A stretch of DNA of 64,000 nt from Amycolatopsis eburnea (GTDB lineage Bacteria > Actinomycetota > Actinomycetes > Mycobacteriales > Pseudonocardiaceae), in contig NZ_RSEC01000062.1 in assembly GCF_003937945.1 (NCBI RefSeq), forward strand, positions 62,001-126,000, given 5' to 3'. The position numbers and the translations under genes are program-made. Of this stretch, positions 25,963 through 34,069 are shown piece after piece. Positions within the stretch are counted from its first letter, which is position 1; the number at the start of each line of letters is the position of its first letter. The notes under the pieces were generated by a model that saw nothing but the letters and a program-made list of their open reading frames with translations, was not told the origin of the DNA and made no database searches.

Positions 25963-27623
25963 CGCTCGCCTCCCGTGGTGCCCTGATCTTCGTTGGCCAG
26001 CCGCGTCGCCGCAAGGTAGCCGAACACCATGGCCGGGCCGATGGTCGCGCCCGGCCCGGCGTAGGTCCGGCCCATCACGGCCGCGCTGACGTTGCCCGCG
26101 GCGGACAGCCCGGGCACCACCGAGCCGTCCTCGCGCAGCACGCGCGCGTGTTCGTCGGTGCGCAGCCCGCCCTTGGTGCCCAGGTCGCCCGGCACGATCT
26201 TCACCGCGTAGTACGGCGCCTTGTCGAGCGGGCCGAGGCTGGGGTTGGGCTTGTTGCGCGGGTCCCCGTAGTAGTGGTCGTACTTGCTGACGCCGCGGTG
26301 GAAGTCCTCGTCGACGCCGGTGCGCGCGAAGCCGTTGAACCGCCGGACGGTCGCTTCGAGCGCGTCGGCGGGCACCTCGATCTTCGCCGCCAGCCCGGCC
26401 AGCGTCGCCGACTTCGCCGCGATCCCGGCCTTGAACCAGCGGCCGGGCAGCGGCTGGCGCGGCCCGATGCCGGTGAACATGTACCGGTCCTTGTAGCGCT
26501 GGTCGAACACCAGCCAGGTCGGGATGTGCTCGCCGGGCCCGTCGCCCTCGCCGTACATCGCGTGCACGGCCTCGACGTACGGCGCGGACTCGTTGACGAA
26601 CCGCTCGCCGCGCGCGTCGACCATGATGCTGCGCGGCCGCGACCGCTCGGCGAGCGCGAACCACGGGCCGCCGGTCAGCGGCAGCGACGGCCCCCACCAG
26701 GCGTCGTCCATCAGGTCGAGCGCGGCGCCGAGCTGGATGCCGGCGGTGATGCCGTCGCCGGTGTTGGCGGCCGCGCCGACGGTCCAGTCGACGCCGATCG
26801 GCGCGCGCTGGTACTTCTCGCGCATCTCGAGGTTCTGCTCGAACCCGCCGCTGGCGAGGATCACCCCGCGCCGGGCCCCGACGACCCCGTCCGGGGTCAC
26901 GACGCCGGTGACGCGGTCGGCTTCGACCCGCAGGTCGACCAGCGGCGTGTTCAGCCGTACTTCGACGCCCGCCCTGGTCAGGCCCACCCGGAGCCCGGCC
27001 GCAAGCGCTTGCCCCATGCTCAGCAGCCGCTGCCCGCGGAGCTTCCCGACCAGCCACTGGCGGCCCAGCGACAGCAGCCGGACACTCCCGCGGGGGTGCC
27101 GCGCGAGGAGGCTCAGCCAGCGGTAGTCGGCCTGGGTGATCGGCACGCCGAGCGGGGGAGCGCTGTACGGCGGTTCGAGGTGGGCCAGCTCGGCGCCGAG
27201 CAGCTTGCCGTCGAAGGCCATCGGCTCGACCGAGCGCCCGCCGGGCCGCCCGCCGGGGGCCTCGGGGTGGTAGTCGCTGTAGTCGCGGACCCAGCGGAAC
27301 TTCAGCGGCGTGTGGTCGCAGACGAACTTCAGCACCTCGGGCCCGTGGTCGAGGAACGTGTCGCGCCGGACGGCCGGGACGACGTCGCCGACGATCGAGG
27401 CCAGGTACTCGCGCGCCCGCTCCGGGGGTTCGTCGATCCCGGCGGCGCGCAGCGCGTGGTTGCCCGGCAGCCAGACCCCGCCGCCGGAGCGCGCGGTCGA
27501 ACCGCCGAAGCAGGCCGCCTTCTCCAGGACGACGACGCTCAGACCGTGGTGAGCCGCGGCCAGCGCGGCGGTCATCCCGGCGGCGCCACTGCCGACCACG
27601 ACGACGTCGAACTGCTCCGTCAT
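25959..27623 (-). CDS. kstD: 3-ketosteroid delta1-dehydrogenase KstD
   Basis: A 554-residue flavoprotein that inserts the C1-C2 double bond in ring A of 3-ketosteroids. The FAD Rossmann motif is VVVGSGAAGMTAA at 8-20. A Tyr near 118 (RDYSDYHP) and Tyr521/Gly525 in the YAGPG motif correspond to catalytic residues known from rhodococcal KstD1. The C-terminal RTYAGPGATIGPAMVFGYLA is diagnostic. First gene of the leftward operon kstD-kshA-small protein-kshB-chsH3. A perfect KstR box lies 12 bp before the ATG. AGGTG precedes the start. Confidence 0.95.
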   Translation of the reverse strand: MTEQFDVVVVGSGAAGMTAALAAAHHGLSVVVLEKAACFGGSTARSGGGVWLPGNHALRAAGIDEPPERAREYLASIVGDVVPAVRRDTFLDHGPEVLKFVCDHTPLKFRWVRDYSDYHPEAPGGRPGGRSVEPMAFDGKLLGAELAHLEPPYSAPPLGVPITQADYRWLSLLARHPRGSVRLLSLGRQWLVGKLRGQRLLSMGQALAAGLRVGLTRAGVEVRLNTPLVDLRVEADRVTGVVTPDGVVGARRGVILASGGFEQNLEMREKYQRAPIGVDWTVGAAANTGDGITAGIQLGAALDLMDDAWWGPSLPLTGGPWFALAERSRPRSIMVDARGERFVNESAPYVEAVHAMYGEGDGPGEHIPTWLVFDQRYKDRYMFTGIGPRQPLPGRWFKAGIAAKSATLAGLAAKIEVPADALEATVRRFNGFARTGVDEDFHRGVSKYDHYYGDPRNKPNPSLGPLDKAPYYAVKIVPGDLGTKGGLRTDEHARVLREDGSVVPGLSAAGNVSAAVMGRTYAGPGATIGPAMVFGYLAATRLANEDQGTTGGER

Positions 27624-27634
27624 GCCACCTCACC

Positions 27635-27648
27635 TGTAACGTGTTCCA
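27635..27648. promoter_or_regulatory. KstR box (kstD operon)
   Basis: TGTAACGTGTTCCA matches TnnAACnnGTTnnA fully. It lies 12 bp before the kstD ATG in the 99-bp divergent region, close enough to overlap the start of transcription. Confidence 0.8.
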
Positions 27649-27691
27649 CGAAATGAGTATCCAGTTGGGAGCCGCTTCGGCAACCATAGAC

Positions 27692-27715
27692 GAGAACGTG
27701 TTTCAGTTCTAGGGT
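27692..27715 (+). promoter_or_regulatory. KstR box and -10 element of the KstD-like gene
   Basis: GAGAACGTGTTTCA (27692-27705) differs from the KstR consensus only at the first base. It abuts TAGGGT (27710-27715), a TANNNT -10 that ends 7 bases before the ATG at 27723. A repressor here would cover the -35 region, and the mRNA would be leaderless. Confidence 0.65.
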
Positions 27716-27722
27716 ACCGACC

Positions 27723-29321
27723 ATGGACGAACTCGTCGCGGACGTCATCATCGTGGGGTTCGGCGCGGCCGGCGCGTGCGCGGCCCTCGAAGCGGCCGAC
27801 GCGGGCGCCGACGTCGTCATCGTCGAGCGGTTCGCCGGTGGCGGTGCCAGCGCGGTCAGCGGGGGCGTGGTCTACGCGGGCGGCGGGACCGCCCAGCAGC
27901 GGGACGCGGGCGTCGACGACTCGGTCGACGCGATGTACGCCTACCTGCGGCTCGAGACCGGGGACGTCGTCGCCGGGGAGACGCTGCGGCGGTTCTGCGA
28001 AGGCAGCCGCGAGATGATCACCTGGCTGGAGGGCAACGGCGTGCCGTTCGAAGGCAGCCTGTGCCCGTACAAGACGTCGTACCCCAGCGACGCCCACTAC
28101 CTGTACTACTCCGGCAGCGAGGCCGCCGGCGGCTTCCGCGACGCGGCGAAGCCCGCGCCTCGCGGCCATCGGGTCAAGGGGCCCGGGACCTCGGGGAAGA
28201 TGCTGATGACGCGGCTCAAGGAGGCCGTGCGCCGTCGCGGGATCCGGGTGCTGACCCAGACGCACGTCCGGCGCCTCGTGCGGGAGGACGGCCGGGTCAC
28301 CGGGCTCGTCGCCGACACGTTGCAGAACGCGCCCGCGGGAGTCAAAGCCCGGCATCAACGGCTCGCGCGGTACGCCGCGAAGCCCGGGATCTACGTACCT
28401 TCGCTGCGCAAGTCGCTGCATCGCCGCGTCGAACGGATCGAGCGCGCCCACGGCCGTGAGCTGCGGATCACCGCCCGGCGCGGGGTCGTGCTGGCCGCGG
28501 GCGGCTTCATCGCGAACCGCGAGATGGTGCGCGAGCACGCCCCGAAGTACCGCGGCGGGCTGGCGCTCGGCACGTCCGCCGACAACGGCTCGGGCATCCG
28601 TCTCGGCGTCGAGGCCGGGGCCGCGACCGGCGAACTCGGCCGGATCTCCGCGTGGCGGTTCATCACGCCGCCCAGCGCGTTCCTCGGCGGGATCATCGTC
28701 GACGCCGGGGGCGGGCGGGTCATCGACGAGTCCCGCTACGGCGCCGCGGTCGGCGAGAAGCTCATCGAAGAGCACGGGAGCAAGGGCTGGCTGCTCGTCG
28801 ACGCGCCGATCGTGGCGGAGGCGCGGCGTGACACGAAGGCGCAGAGCCAGTGGTTCCAAGGCCTTCAGCTGCGCTACCTGCTGCGGCGCGGCCGCGTGAC
28901 CGGGGCGACGGTCGAGGAGGCCGCGCGCAAGGCCGGGGTCGATCCTCAGGGACTGCGGGCGAGCGTCGAGGCCTACCACGGCGCTTCGGACCCGGCCGGC
29001 AAGCCGGACGAGTTCCGGCGGCGCCTGGAGACGCCGCCGTTCTCGCTGATCGACATCTCGGTGCGGCCCAACCTGGGGTACCCGACGCCGATGCTCACCC
29101 TCGGCGGCCTGGTGGTGGACGAGGACACCGGCGCGGTCCGCGACACCGCGGGGGCGCCGATCCCGGGCCTGTACGCCGCCGGCCGCACCGCGGTGGGAAT
29201 CTGTTCCAGGTCCTACGTGAGCGGTCTGTCCCTGGCCGACTGCGTGTTTTCCGGCCGCAGGGCGGGGATCAACAGTGCCCTGGCGCAGGGTGTTCTCGAC
29301 AAAAACGAGAACGTGTTCTAG
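27723..29321 (+). CDS. KstD/fumarate-reductase-family FAD-dependent dehydrogenase
   Basis: A 532-residue flavoprotein with the FAD motif IIVGFGAAGACAALEA at 10-25. It has a C-terminal FAD-closing segment PIPGLYAAGRTAVGIC and SRSYVSGLSLADCVFSG. It belongs to the same family as KstD but lacks KstD's YAGPG motif, so it is not a second delta1-dehydrogenase by that criterion. It resembles mycobacterial Rv0785-type proteins as I recall them. A delta4 or delta5 steroid dehydrogenase or reductase role is possible. It is divergent from kstD and lies directly before hsaA, with a KstR box at each end. The start at 27723 fits a leaderless mRNA. Confidence 0.85.
   Translation: MDELVADVIIVGFGAAGACAALEAADAGADVVIVERFAGGGASAVSGGVVYAGGGTAQQRDAGVDDSVDAMYAYLRLETGDVVAGETLRRFCEGSREMITWLEGNGVPFEGSLCPYKTSYPSDAHYLYYSGSEAAGGFRDAAKPAPRGHRVKGPGTSGKMLMTRLKEAVRRRGIRVLTQTHVRRLVREDGRVTGLVADTLQNAPAGVKARHQRLARYAAKPGIYVPSLRKSLHRRVERIERAHGRELRITARRGVVLAAGGFIANREMVREHAPKYRGGLALGTSADNGSGIRLGVEAGAATGELGRISAWRFITPPSAFLGGIIVDAGGGRVIDESRYGAAVGEKLIEEHGSKGWLLVDAPIVAEARRDTKAQSQWFQGLQLRYLLRRGRVTGATVEEAARKAGVDPQGLRASVEAYHGASDPAGKPDEFRRRLETPPFSLIDISVRPNLGYPTPMLTLGGLVVDEDTGAVRDTAGAPIPGLYAAGRTAVGICSRSYVSGLSLADCVFSGRRAGINSALAQGVLDKNENVF
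29307..29320. promoter_or_regulatory. KstR box embedded in the 3' end of the KstD-like gene (hsa operon)
   Basis: GAGAACGTGTTCTA differs from the consensus only at the first base and is a near-perfect palindrome. It encodes the last codons of the upstream gene (Glu-Asn-Val-Phe-stop) and ends within the stop codon. TAGTCT (29319-29324) beside it could be a -10 for a start near the GTG at 29331. The hsa operon thus probably has its own KstR-controlled promoter. Confidence 0.7.
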
Positions 29322-29348
29322 TCTTTGGCGGTGAGCGAAGGAGTGCGC

Positions 29349-30512
29349 ATGAGCGAGCAGGTGATCGCCGGGGTCCGGGACCTCCTGCCGGTCCTGCGGG
29401 AACGGGCCCAGGACACCGAGGACGCGCGGAACGTCCCCGAGGAGTCCGTCAAGGCCCTGCAGGAGACCGGGTTCTTCAAGATGCTGCAGCCGAAGTCCTT
29501 CGGCGGCCTCGAAACCGACCCGGTGAGCTTCTACACCGCGGTCAAGCTGATCGCGAGCGCGTGCGGGTCCACCGGCTGGGTCGCCTCCATCCTCGGCGTC
29601 CACCCGTGGCACGTGGCGCTGTTCGACGCACAGGCGCAGCAGGAGGTCTGGGGCGACGACGAGGACGTGCGGATCTCGTCGTCGTACGCGCCGATGGGCA
29701 AGGCCGAGGTCGTCGACGGCGGCTACCGGCTGTCCGGCCGCTGGAGCTTCTCCTCCGGCTCCGGCCACTGCACGTGGGTGCTGCTCGGGGGACCGGCGTT
29801 CAAGGACGGGAAACCGGTCGACTTCTGCACCTACCTGCTGCCGATCGCGGACTACACCATCGTGGACGTCTGGGACACCGTCGGCCTGCGCGGCACCGGC
29901 TCGAACGACATCGTCGTCGAGGACGTCTTCGTCCCGCAGCACCGGGCGCTCAGCTTCATCGCGACGTCGAAGTGCAAGGTGCCGGGCCAGGCGATCAACC
30001 CCGGCCCGCTGTACCGGCTGCCCTACGGCTCGGTGCACCCGTCCACGATCACCGCGCCGATCATCGGCATGGCCCAAGGCGCCTACGACGCCCACGTCGA
30101 GCACCAGCGCAAGCGCGTGCGGGCCGCGTACGCCGGTGAACAGTCCAAAGAGGACCCGTTCGCCAAGGTGCGGATCGCCGAGGCGGCCAGCGAGATCGAC
30201 GCCGCGTGGCTGCAGCTGACGCGCAACATCCAGGAGCTGTACGAACTCGCCGAGCGCGAGGAGCGGCTGCCCGCGGACCTGCGGCTGCGCGTCCGGCGCG
30301 ACCAGGTGCGCGGCACCGAGCGCGCGATCGCCGCGATCGACCGGCTCTTCGAGAACTCCGGCGGCCGCGCGATCCAGCGCGGCACGCCGATCCAGCGCTT
30401 CTGGCGCGACGCGCACGCGGGCCGGGTCCACGCGGCCAACGACGCCGAGCGCGCGTACGTCATGTTCGGCACCGGCGCCTTCGGGCTCCCCGTCGAGAAC
30501 GCGATGTACTGA
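29349..30512 (+). CDS. hsaA: 3-HSA hydroxylase oxygenase subunit HsaA
   Basis: A 387-residue flavin-dependent monooxygenase of the acyl-CoA-dehydrogenase fold. With HsaB it hydroxylates 3-HSA to the catechol 3,4-DHSA. Stretches such as LIASACGSTGWVASILGVHPW, DVWDTVGLRGTGSNDIVVED and FWRDAHAGRVHAANDAERAY match the HsaA family. ATG at 29349 has AAGGAG at good spacing. A GTG at 29331 would give a family-like N-terminal length from a leaderless mRNA, so the start is not settled. Its stop overlaps hsaD (TGATG). Gene order hsaA-hsaD-hsaC-hsaB is as in mycobacteria. Confidence 0.95.
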   Translation: MSEQVIAGVRDLLPVLRERAQDTEDARNVPEESVKALQETGFFKMLQPKSFGGLETDPVSFYTAVKLIASACGSTGWVASILGVHPWHVALFDAQAQQEVWGDDEDVRISSSYAPMGKAEVVDGGYRLSGRWSFSSGSGHCTWVLLGGPAFKDGKPVDFCTYLLPIADYTIVDVWDTVGLRGTGSNDIVVEDVFVPQHRALSFIATSKCKVPGQAINPGPLYRLPYGSVHPSTITAPIIGMAQGAYDAHVEHQRKRVRAAYAGEQSKEDPFAKVRIAEAASEIDAAWLQLTRNIQELYELAEREERLPADLRLRVRRDQVRGTERAIAAIDRLFENSGGRAIQRGTPIQRFWRDAHAGRVHAANDAERAYVMFGTGAFGLPVENAMY

Positions 30513-31357
30513 TGGCCGCGCCCGAAGGCAAGTACGTCCAAGCCGGTTCGCTGAAGCTGCACTACCACGAGGCCGGCGCCGAGCACGCCGAGACGGTGAT
30601 CCTGCTGCACGGCGGCGGGCCCGGCGCGTCGGCGTGGAGCAACTTCGGGCGCAACCTGCCGGAGTTCGCCAAGCACTACCGGACGATCGCCGTCGACCAG
30701 CCCGGCTTCGGCCGGTCGGACAAGCCCACCGAGCACCCGCAGTACTTCCGGCACAGCGCGGACGCCGTCGCCGGGCTGATGGACGCGCTGGGCATCGAGC
30801 GCGCCCACTTCGTCGGCAACTCCCTCGGCGGCGGCGCGGCGGTGCGGTTCGCGTTGAACCACGGCAAACGCGCGGGACGCCTGGTGCTGATGGGGCCGGG
30901 CGGGCTGAGCGTCAACCTGTTCGCGCCCGACCCCACCGAAGGCGTGAAGAACCTCGGCAAGTTCGGCGCGAAGCCGAGCCGCGAGCGGATGGAAGCGTTC
31001 CTGCGCATCATGGTCCACGACCAGGCGCTGATCACCGACGAGCTGATCGACGAACGCTTCGCCGCGGCGAACACCCCGGACTCCCTGGCGGCGATGCGGG
31101 CGATGGGGAAGTCGTTCGCCCACCCCGAAACCTACGAAGAAGGCATGCTCTGGCGCGAAGCCCACCGCCTCCGCCAGCGCGTGCTCCTGATCTGGGGCCG
31201 CGAAGACCGCGTCAACCCGCTGGACGGCGCTTTGGTGGCCCTGAAGACGATTCCGCGCGCGCAGCTGCACGTGTTCGGCGGCTGCGGGCACTGGGCCCAG
31301 CTGGAGAAGTTCGACGAGTTCAACCGGCTGGCCCTCGACTTCCTCGGGAGTTCCTGA
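30512..31357 (+). CDS. hsaD: 4,9-DSHA hydrolase HsaD (meta-cleavage product hydrolase)
   Basis: A 281-residue alpha/beta hydrolase that cuts the C-C bond of the ring-cleavage product 4,9-DSHA to DOHNAA and HHD. The triad is visible: Ser104 in GNSLGGG, Asp232 in WGREDRVNP and His260 in GCGHWAQ. LLHGGGPGASAWSNF is the oxyanion loop of the BphD/HsaD class. The ATG shares one base with the hsaA stop, and the stop shares one base with the hsaC start, so translation is coupled. Confidence 0.95.
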   Translation: MAAPEGKYVQAGSLKLHYHEAGAEHAETVILLHGGGPGASAWSNFGRNLPEFAKHYRTIAVDQPGFGRSDKPTEHPQYFRHSADAVAGLMDALGIERAHFVGNSLGGGAAVRFALNHGKRAGRLVLMGPGGLSVNLFAPDPTEGVKNLGKFGAKPSRERMEAFLRIMVHDQALITDELIDERFAAANTPDSLAAMRAMGKSFAHPETYEEGMLWREAHRLRQRVLLIWGREDRVNPLDGALVALKTIPRAQLHVFGGCGHWAQLEKFDEFNRLALDFLGSS

Positions 31358-32268
31358 TGGGCATCCGGTCACTGGGCTACCTCCGCATCGAGGCCACCGA
31401 CATGGCCGCGTGGCGCGAGTACGGGCTCAAGGTGCTCGGCATGGTCGAAGGCAGCGGCGCCGACCCGGACGCGCTCTACCTGCGCATGGACGACTTCCCC
31501 GCGCGCCTGGTGATCTCGCCCGGGTCCGCGGACCGGTTGGCCGTCACGGGCTGGGAGGCGGCCAACGCCGGTGAGCTGGCCGAGATCCGGTCGCGGCTGG
31601 ACAGTGCGGCGGTGCCGTACAAGGAAGGCACGCCGGAGGAACTGGCCGACCGGCGCGTCGACGAGCTGATCAGCTTCGACGACCCGTCCGGCAACACCCA
31701 GGAGGTGTTCCACGGCGTCGCGCTGCAGCACCGGCGGGTGGTGAGCCCGTACGGCCACAAGTTCGTCACCGGCGAGCAGGGCCTCGGTCACGTCGTCTTG
31801 TCCACAAAGGACGACGAGGCGTCACTGCGGTTCTACCGCGACGTCCTCGGCTTCCGGCTGCGCGACTCGATGCGCCTGCCGCCGCAGCTGGTCGGGCGTC
31901 CGGCCGACGGGCCACCCGCGTGGCTGCGGTTCTTCGGCTGCAACCCGCGCCACCACAGCCTGGCGTTCCTGCCGATGCCGACGCCGTCCGGGATCGTGCA
32001 CCTGATGGTGGAGGTCGAGAACACCGACGACGTCGGCCTGTGCCTCGACCGCGCGATCCGGCGCAAGGTACCGATGTCGGCCACGCTCGGCCGGCACGTC
32101 AACGACCTGATGCTGTCGTTCTACATGAAGACCCCCGGCGGCTTCGACGTCGAGTTCGGCTGCGAAGGCCGCCAAGTCGACGACGACAACTGGATCGCCC
32201 GCGAGAGCACGGCGGTCTCGCTGTGGGGCCACGACTTCTCGGTCGGCGCGCGACCCCCGGGCGCATGA
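31357..32268 (+). CDS. hsaC: 3,4-DHSA extradiol dioxygenase HsaC
   Basis: A 303-residue two-domain vicinal-oxygen-chelate extradiol dioxygenase. It opens the catecholic ring A of 3,4-DHSA. The Fe(II) ligands are visible at His145 (GLGHVVLST), His215 (GIVHLMVEV) and Glu266 (GGFDVEFG), exactly at the positions known for mycobacterial HsaC. The N-terminal domain (1-130) is the degenerate VOC half. The start is coupled to hsaD and the stop overlaps hsaB (ATGA). Confidence 0.96.
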   Translation: MGIRSLGYLRIEATDMAAWREYGLKVLGMVEGSGADPDALYLRMDDFPARLVISPGSADRLAVTGWEAANAGELAEIRSRLDSAAVPYKEGTPEELADRRVDELISFDDPSGNTQEVFHGVALQHRRVVSPYGHKFVTGEQGLGHVVLSTKDDEASLRFYRDVLGFRLRDSMRLPPQLVGRPADGPPAWLRFFGCNPRHHSLAFLPMPTPSGIVHLMVEVENTDDVGLCLDRAIRRKVPMSATLGRHVNDLMLSFYMKTPGGFDVEFGCEGRQVDDDNWIARESTAVSLWGHDFSVGARPPGA

Positions 32269-32804
32269 CTTCCGTGGCGGTCGACCAGACCGAGTTCCGC
32301 AGCGTGCTCGGGCACTTCTGCACCGGCGTCACGGTGGTCACCGGCCGCGACGGCGACACCCTCGCCGGGTTCGCCTGCCAGTCGTTCGCGGCGCTGTCGC
32401 TGGACCCGCCGCTGGTGCTGTTCTGCCCGGCCCGCACCTCGCGGACGTGGCCGGTGCTGGCCGCGGCCGGGCGGTTCGCGGTCAACGTGCTGGCCGAGGA
32501 CCAGCAGGAGATCAGCGCGGTGTTCGGCGCGCGGGGCGAGGACAAGTTCGCCCGGGTCGGCTGGACGCCGGCACCGTCCGGCGCGCCGCTGCTCGACGGC
32601 GCGCTGACCTGGATCGACTGCGCTCTGGAGGCCGTGCACGAGGCCGGGGACCACTACGTGGTGATCGGCCGGGTGACGGCGCTGGGCGCGCCGTCCGACG
32701 CGCGGCCGCTGCTGTTCCACCGGGGCAGGTACGCGGTGACGGAACCGGCCCAGGACGCGCTGGCGGCGCTGATGCCGTGGCCGCGTCCGGACGACTGGCT
32801 CTGA
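32265..32804 (+). CDS. hsaB: 3-HSA hydroxylase flavin reductase subunit HsaB
   Basis: A 179-residue flavin reductase of the HpaC-like split-barrel family. It supplies reduced FMN to HsaA. Supporting motifs are FRSVLGHFCTGVTVVTG, GFACQSFAALSLDPPLVLFC and HYVVIGRVTALG, with the C-terminal LLFHRGRYAVT. The ATG overlaps the hsaC stop. It ends the hsa operon; a candidate hairpin terminator follows 16 bases later. Confidence 0.94.
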   Translation: MTSVAVDQTEFRSVLGHFCTGVTVVTGRDGDTLAGFACQSFAALSLDPPLVLFCPARTSRTWPVLAAAGRFAVNVLAEDQQEISAVFGARGEDKFARVGWTPAPSGAPLLDGALTWIDCALEAVHEAGDHYVVIGRVTALGAPSDARPLLFHRGRYAVTEPAQDALAALMPWPRPDDWL

Positions 32805-32820
32805 GCAGCCGTCGTCCGCT

Positions 32821-32854
32821 CGCGATCGCTCACGCACTGTGGTCGGCGATCGCG
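32821..32854 (+). terminator. Candidate terminator of the hsa operon
   Basis: CGCGATCGC (32821-32829) pairs perfectly with GCGATCGCG (32846-32854) around a 16-base loop. It lies 16 bp behind the hsaB stop. No U-tract follows, as is usual in actinobacteria. Confidence 0.5.
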
Positions 32855-32984
32855 GCGAGTTAGCGCGACCGGGTGGTTGTGCACGGGTTCACAGGTGGGC
32901 CGCATCCCATTTACGAGAGAAAGCCAAGCCTCTGCGCGCACACTGTTATCGAGATGACGTTTACCGGGAGGGAGTGAGTCGCGC

Positions 32985-33584
32985 ATGCGCAGGCCCAGCG
33001 GACGGATCGCCCGGTTCCGGCGCCGGTTGCACCCCGGGCGCAACCCGCTGGCGCGGACCGGCGACCGGCTCGAGTCCCTCCTGCTGCTCCTGGTGATCGC
33101 GGGGGCGTTCCTGGCCGTGCCGTTCGCGGCGGCGTTCGGCTCCGACACCTACGCGGCGCAGACCGTCCGCGCCGAGCAGGAGCGCGCGACCCGCCACCCG
33201 GCGACGGCGGTGTCCCTCGCCGCGGCGCCCAGCCAGACCTACAGCACCGACGGCGCCGGCGCCCCGGCCGACCAGACGACGGTCCAGGCCGCCTGGTTCG
33301 ACGCGCGCGGCGCCCGCCACACCGGCGATGTCCTCGCCGACGCGGGCAGCCCGGCGGGCACCCGCGTGTCCGTGTGGCTCGACCAGCACGGCGAGCTGAC
33401 GAGCGAGCCGCTGTCCCCGGCCACCTCGGCGGCCGACGGCGTCTTCGCGGCGATCCTGCTGTGGGTCGCGATCACGGGCTCCCTGGCAGGCCTCTACGGC
33501 GCCGGCCGCTTCGTCCTGAGCCGCCTGCACGCGGCGGCGTGGGACCGCGCGTGGGCCGAAGCCCGGCACGACAGCCGCTTCTGA
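32985..33584 (+). CDS. Rv1733c-family membrane protein
   Basis: A 199-residue protein with two transmembrane helices: SLLLLLVIAGAFLAVPFAAA (about 30-50) and VFAAILLWVAITGSLAGLYG (about 150-170). These flank an extracytoplasmic domain of about 95 residues. The basic N-terminus (RARRRL-like, Arg-rich) and overall plan match the Rv1733c family of actinobacteria. The function is not established. ATG at 32985 has GGGAGG 12 bases upstream. It starts a new unit after the hsa operon and converges on the Smr gene, with only the stop codons between. Confidence 0.85.
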   Translation: MRRPSGRIARFRRRLHPGRNPLARTGDRLESLLLLLVIAGAFLAVPFAAAFGSDTYAAQTVRAEQERATRHPATAVSLAAAPSQTYSTDGAGAPADQTTVQAAWFDARGARHTGDVLADAGSPAGTRVSVWLDQHGELTSEPLSPATSAADGVFAAILLWVAITGSLAGLYGAGRFVLSRLHAAAWDRAWAEARHDSRF

Positions 33585-33839
33585 TCACTTCCAGCGGAAG
33601 TGCACGAACACCCGGCCGAAGTTGTCCTTGTCCTTCTCGACCCGGTGGTACAGCGCCTTGACGTCCTTGCGCTCGAGGAACCGCAGGACGTGCTTCTTCA
33701 GCTGCCCCGACCCCTTGCCCGGGATGATCTCCACCAGCGGCGCCTTCTTGGCCACGGCCTCGTCGATGACCGCGCGCAGCGCCCGGTCGATTTCGCCGCC
33801 GCGGTTGTAGATGTCGTGCAGGTCCAGCTTGAGCTTCAC
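33585..33839 (-). CDS. Small Smr-domain protein
   Basis: An 84-residue protein consisting of a single Smr (small MutS-related) domain. LKLDLHDIYNRGG is the first strand with the LDLH motif. IIPGKGSGQLKKHVLRFL corresponds to the HGxGxG loop, here with PGKGSG. Smr domains can nick branched or double-stranded DNA or act on RNA in ribosome rescue. The GTG at 33839 overlaps the stop of the 77-residue gene upstream (GTGA). Third gene of the MBL operon. Confidence 0.88.
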   Translation of the reverse strand: MKLKLDLHDIYNRGGEIDRALRAVIDEAVAKKAPLVEIIPGKGSGQLKKHVLRFLERKDVKALYHRVEKDKDNFGRVFVHFRWK

Positions 33840-34069
33840 ACGCGCTCCCGTGCTCGGCGGGCCGCCCGCCGCCGCTGCGGCCGGTCGGTCTCGCGCCCAT
33901 CCTCGCCCGTGGTGACCGCGCGCAGGTCGACGTGCTGGACCACCGCGGATTCCGCCATCACCCGATCGGGGTCGGTCAGCACCGCGCGGACCAGGTCTGG
34001 CTCGTCGGCGTCGGTGACGTTGGCGAACTCGAGCAGGTAGCGCGCGTACCGCTCGTGTTCGCCGGTCAC
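33836..34069 (-). CDS. Hypothetical 77-aa protein
   Basis: A small protein with no family I recognise. It begins TGEHERYARYLLEFANVTDAD, has an acidic first half with a short repeat-like DPDRV segment, and ends in a strongly basic tail (RPQRRRAARRARERV). The GTG start overlaps the MBL hydrolase stop, and its own stop overlaps the Smr start, so it is translationally coupled on both sides. The basic tail suggests nucleic-acid contact, in keeping with the Smr neighbour; this is inference. Confidence 0.7.
   Translation of the reverse strand: MTGEHERYARYLLEFANVTDADEPDLVRAVLTDPDRVMAESAVVQHVDLRAVTTGEDGRETDRPQRRRAARRARERV

Noticed and set aside
32805..32984. DosR-type box before the Rv1733c-like gene
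   Set aside because: Mycobacterial Rv1733c is dormancy-regulated, but no GGGACTTTNGNCCC-like palindrome is present here.
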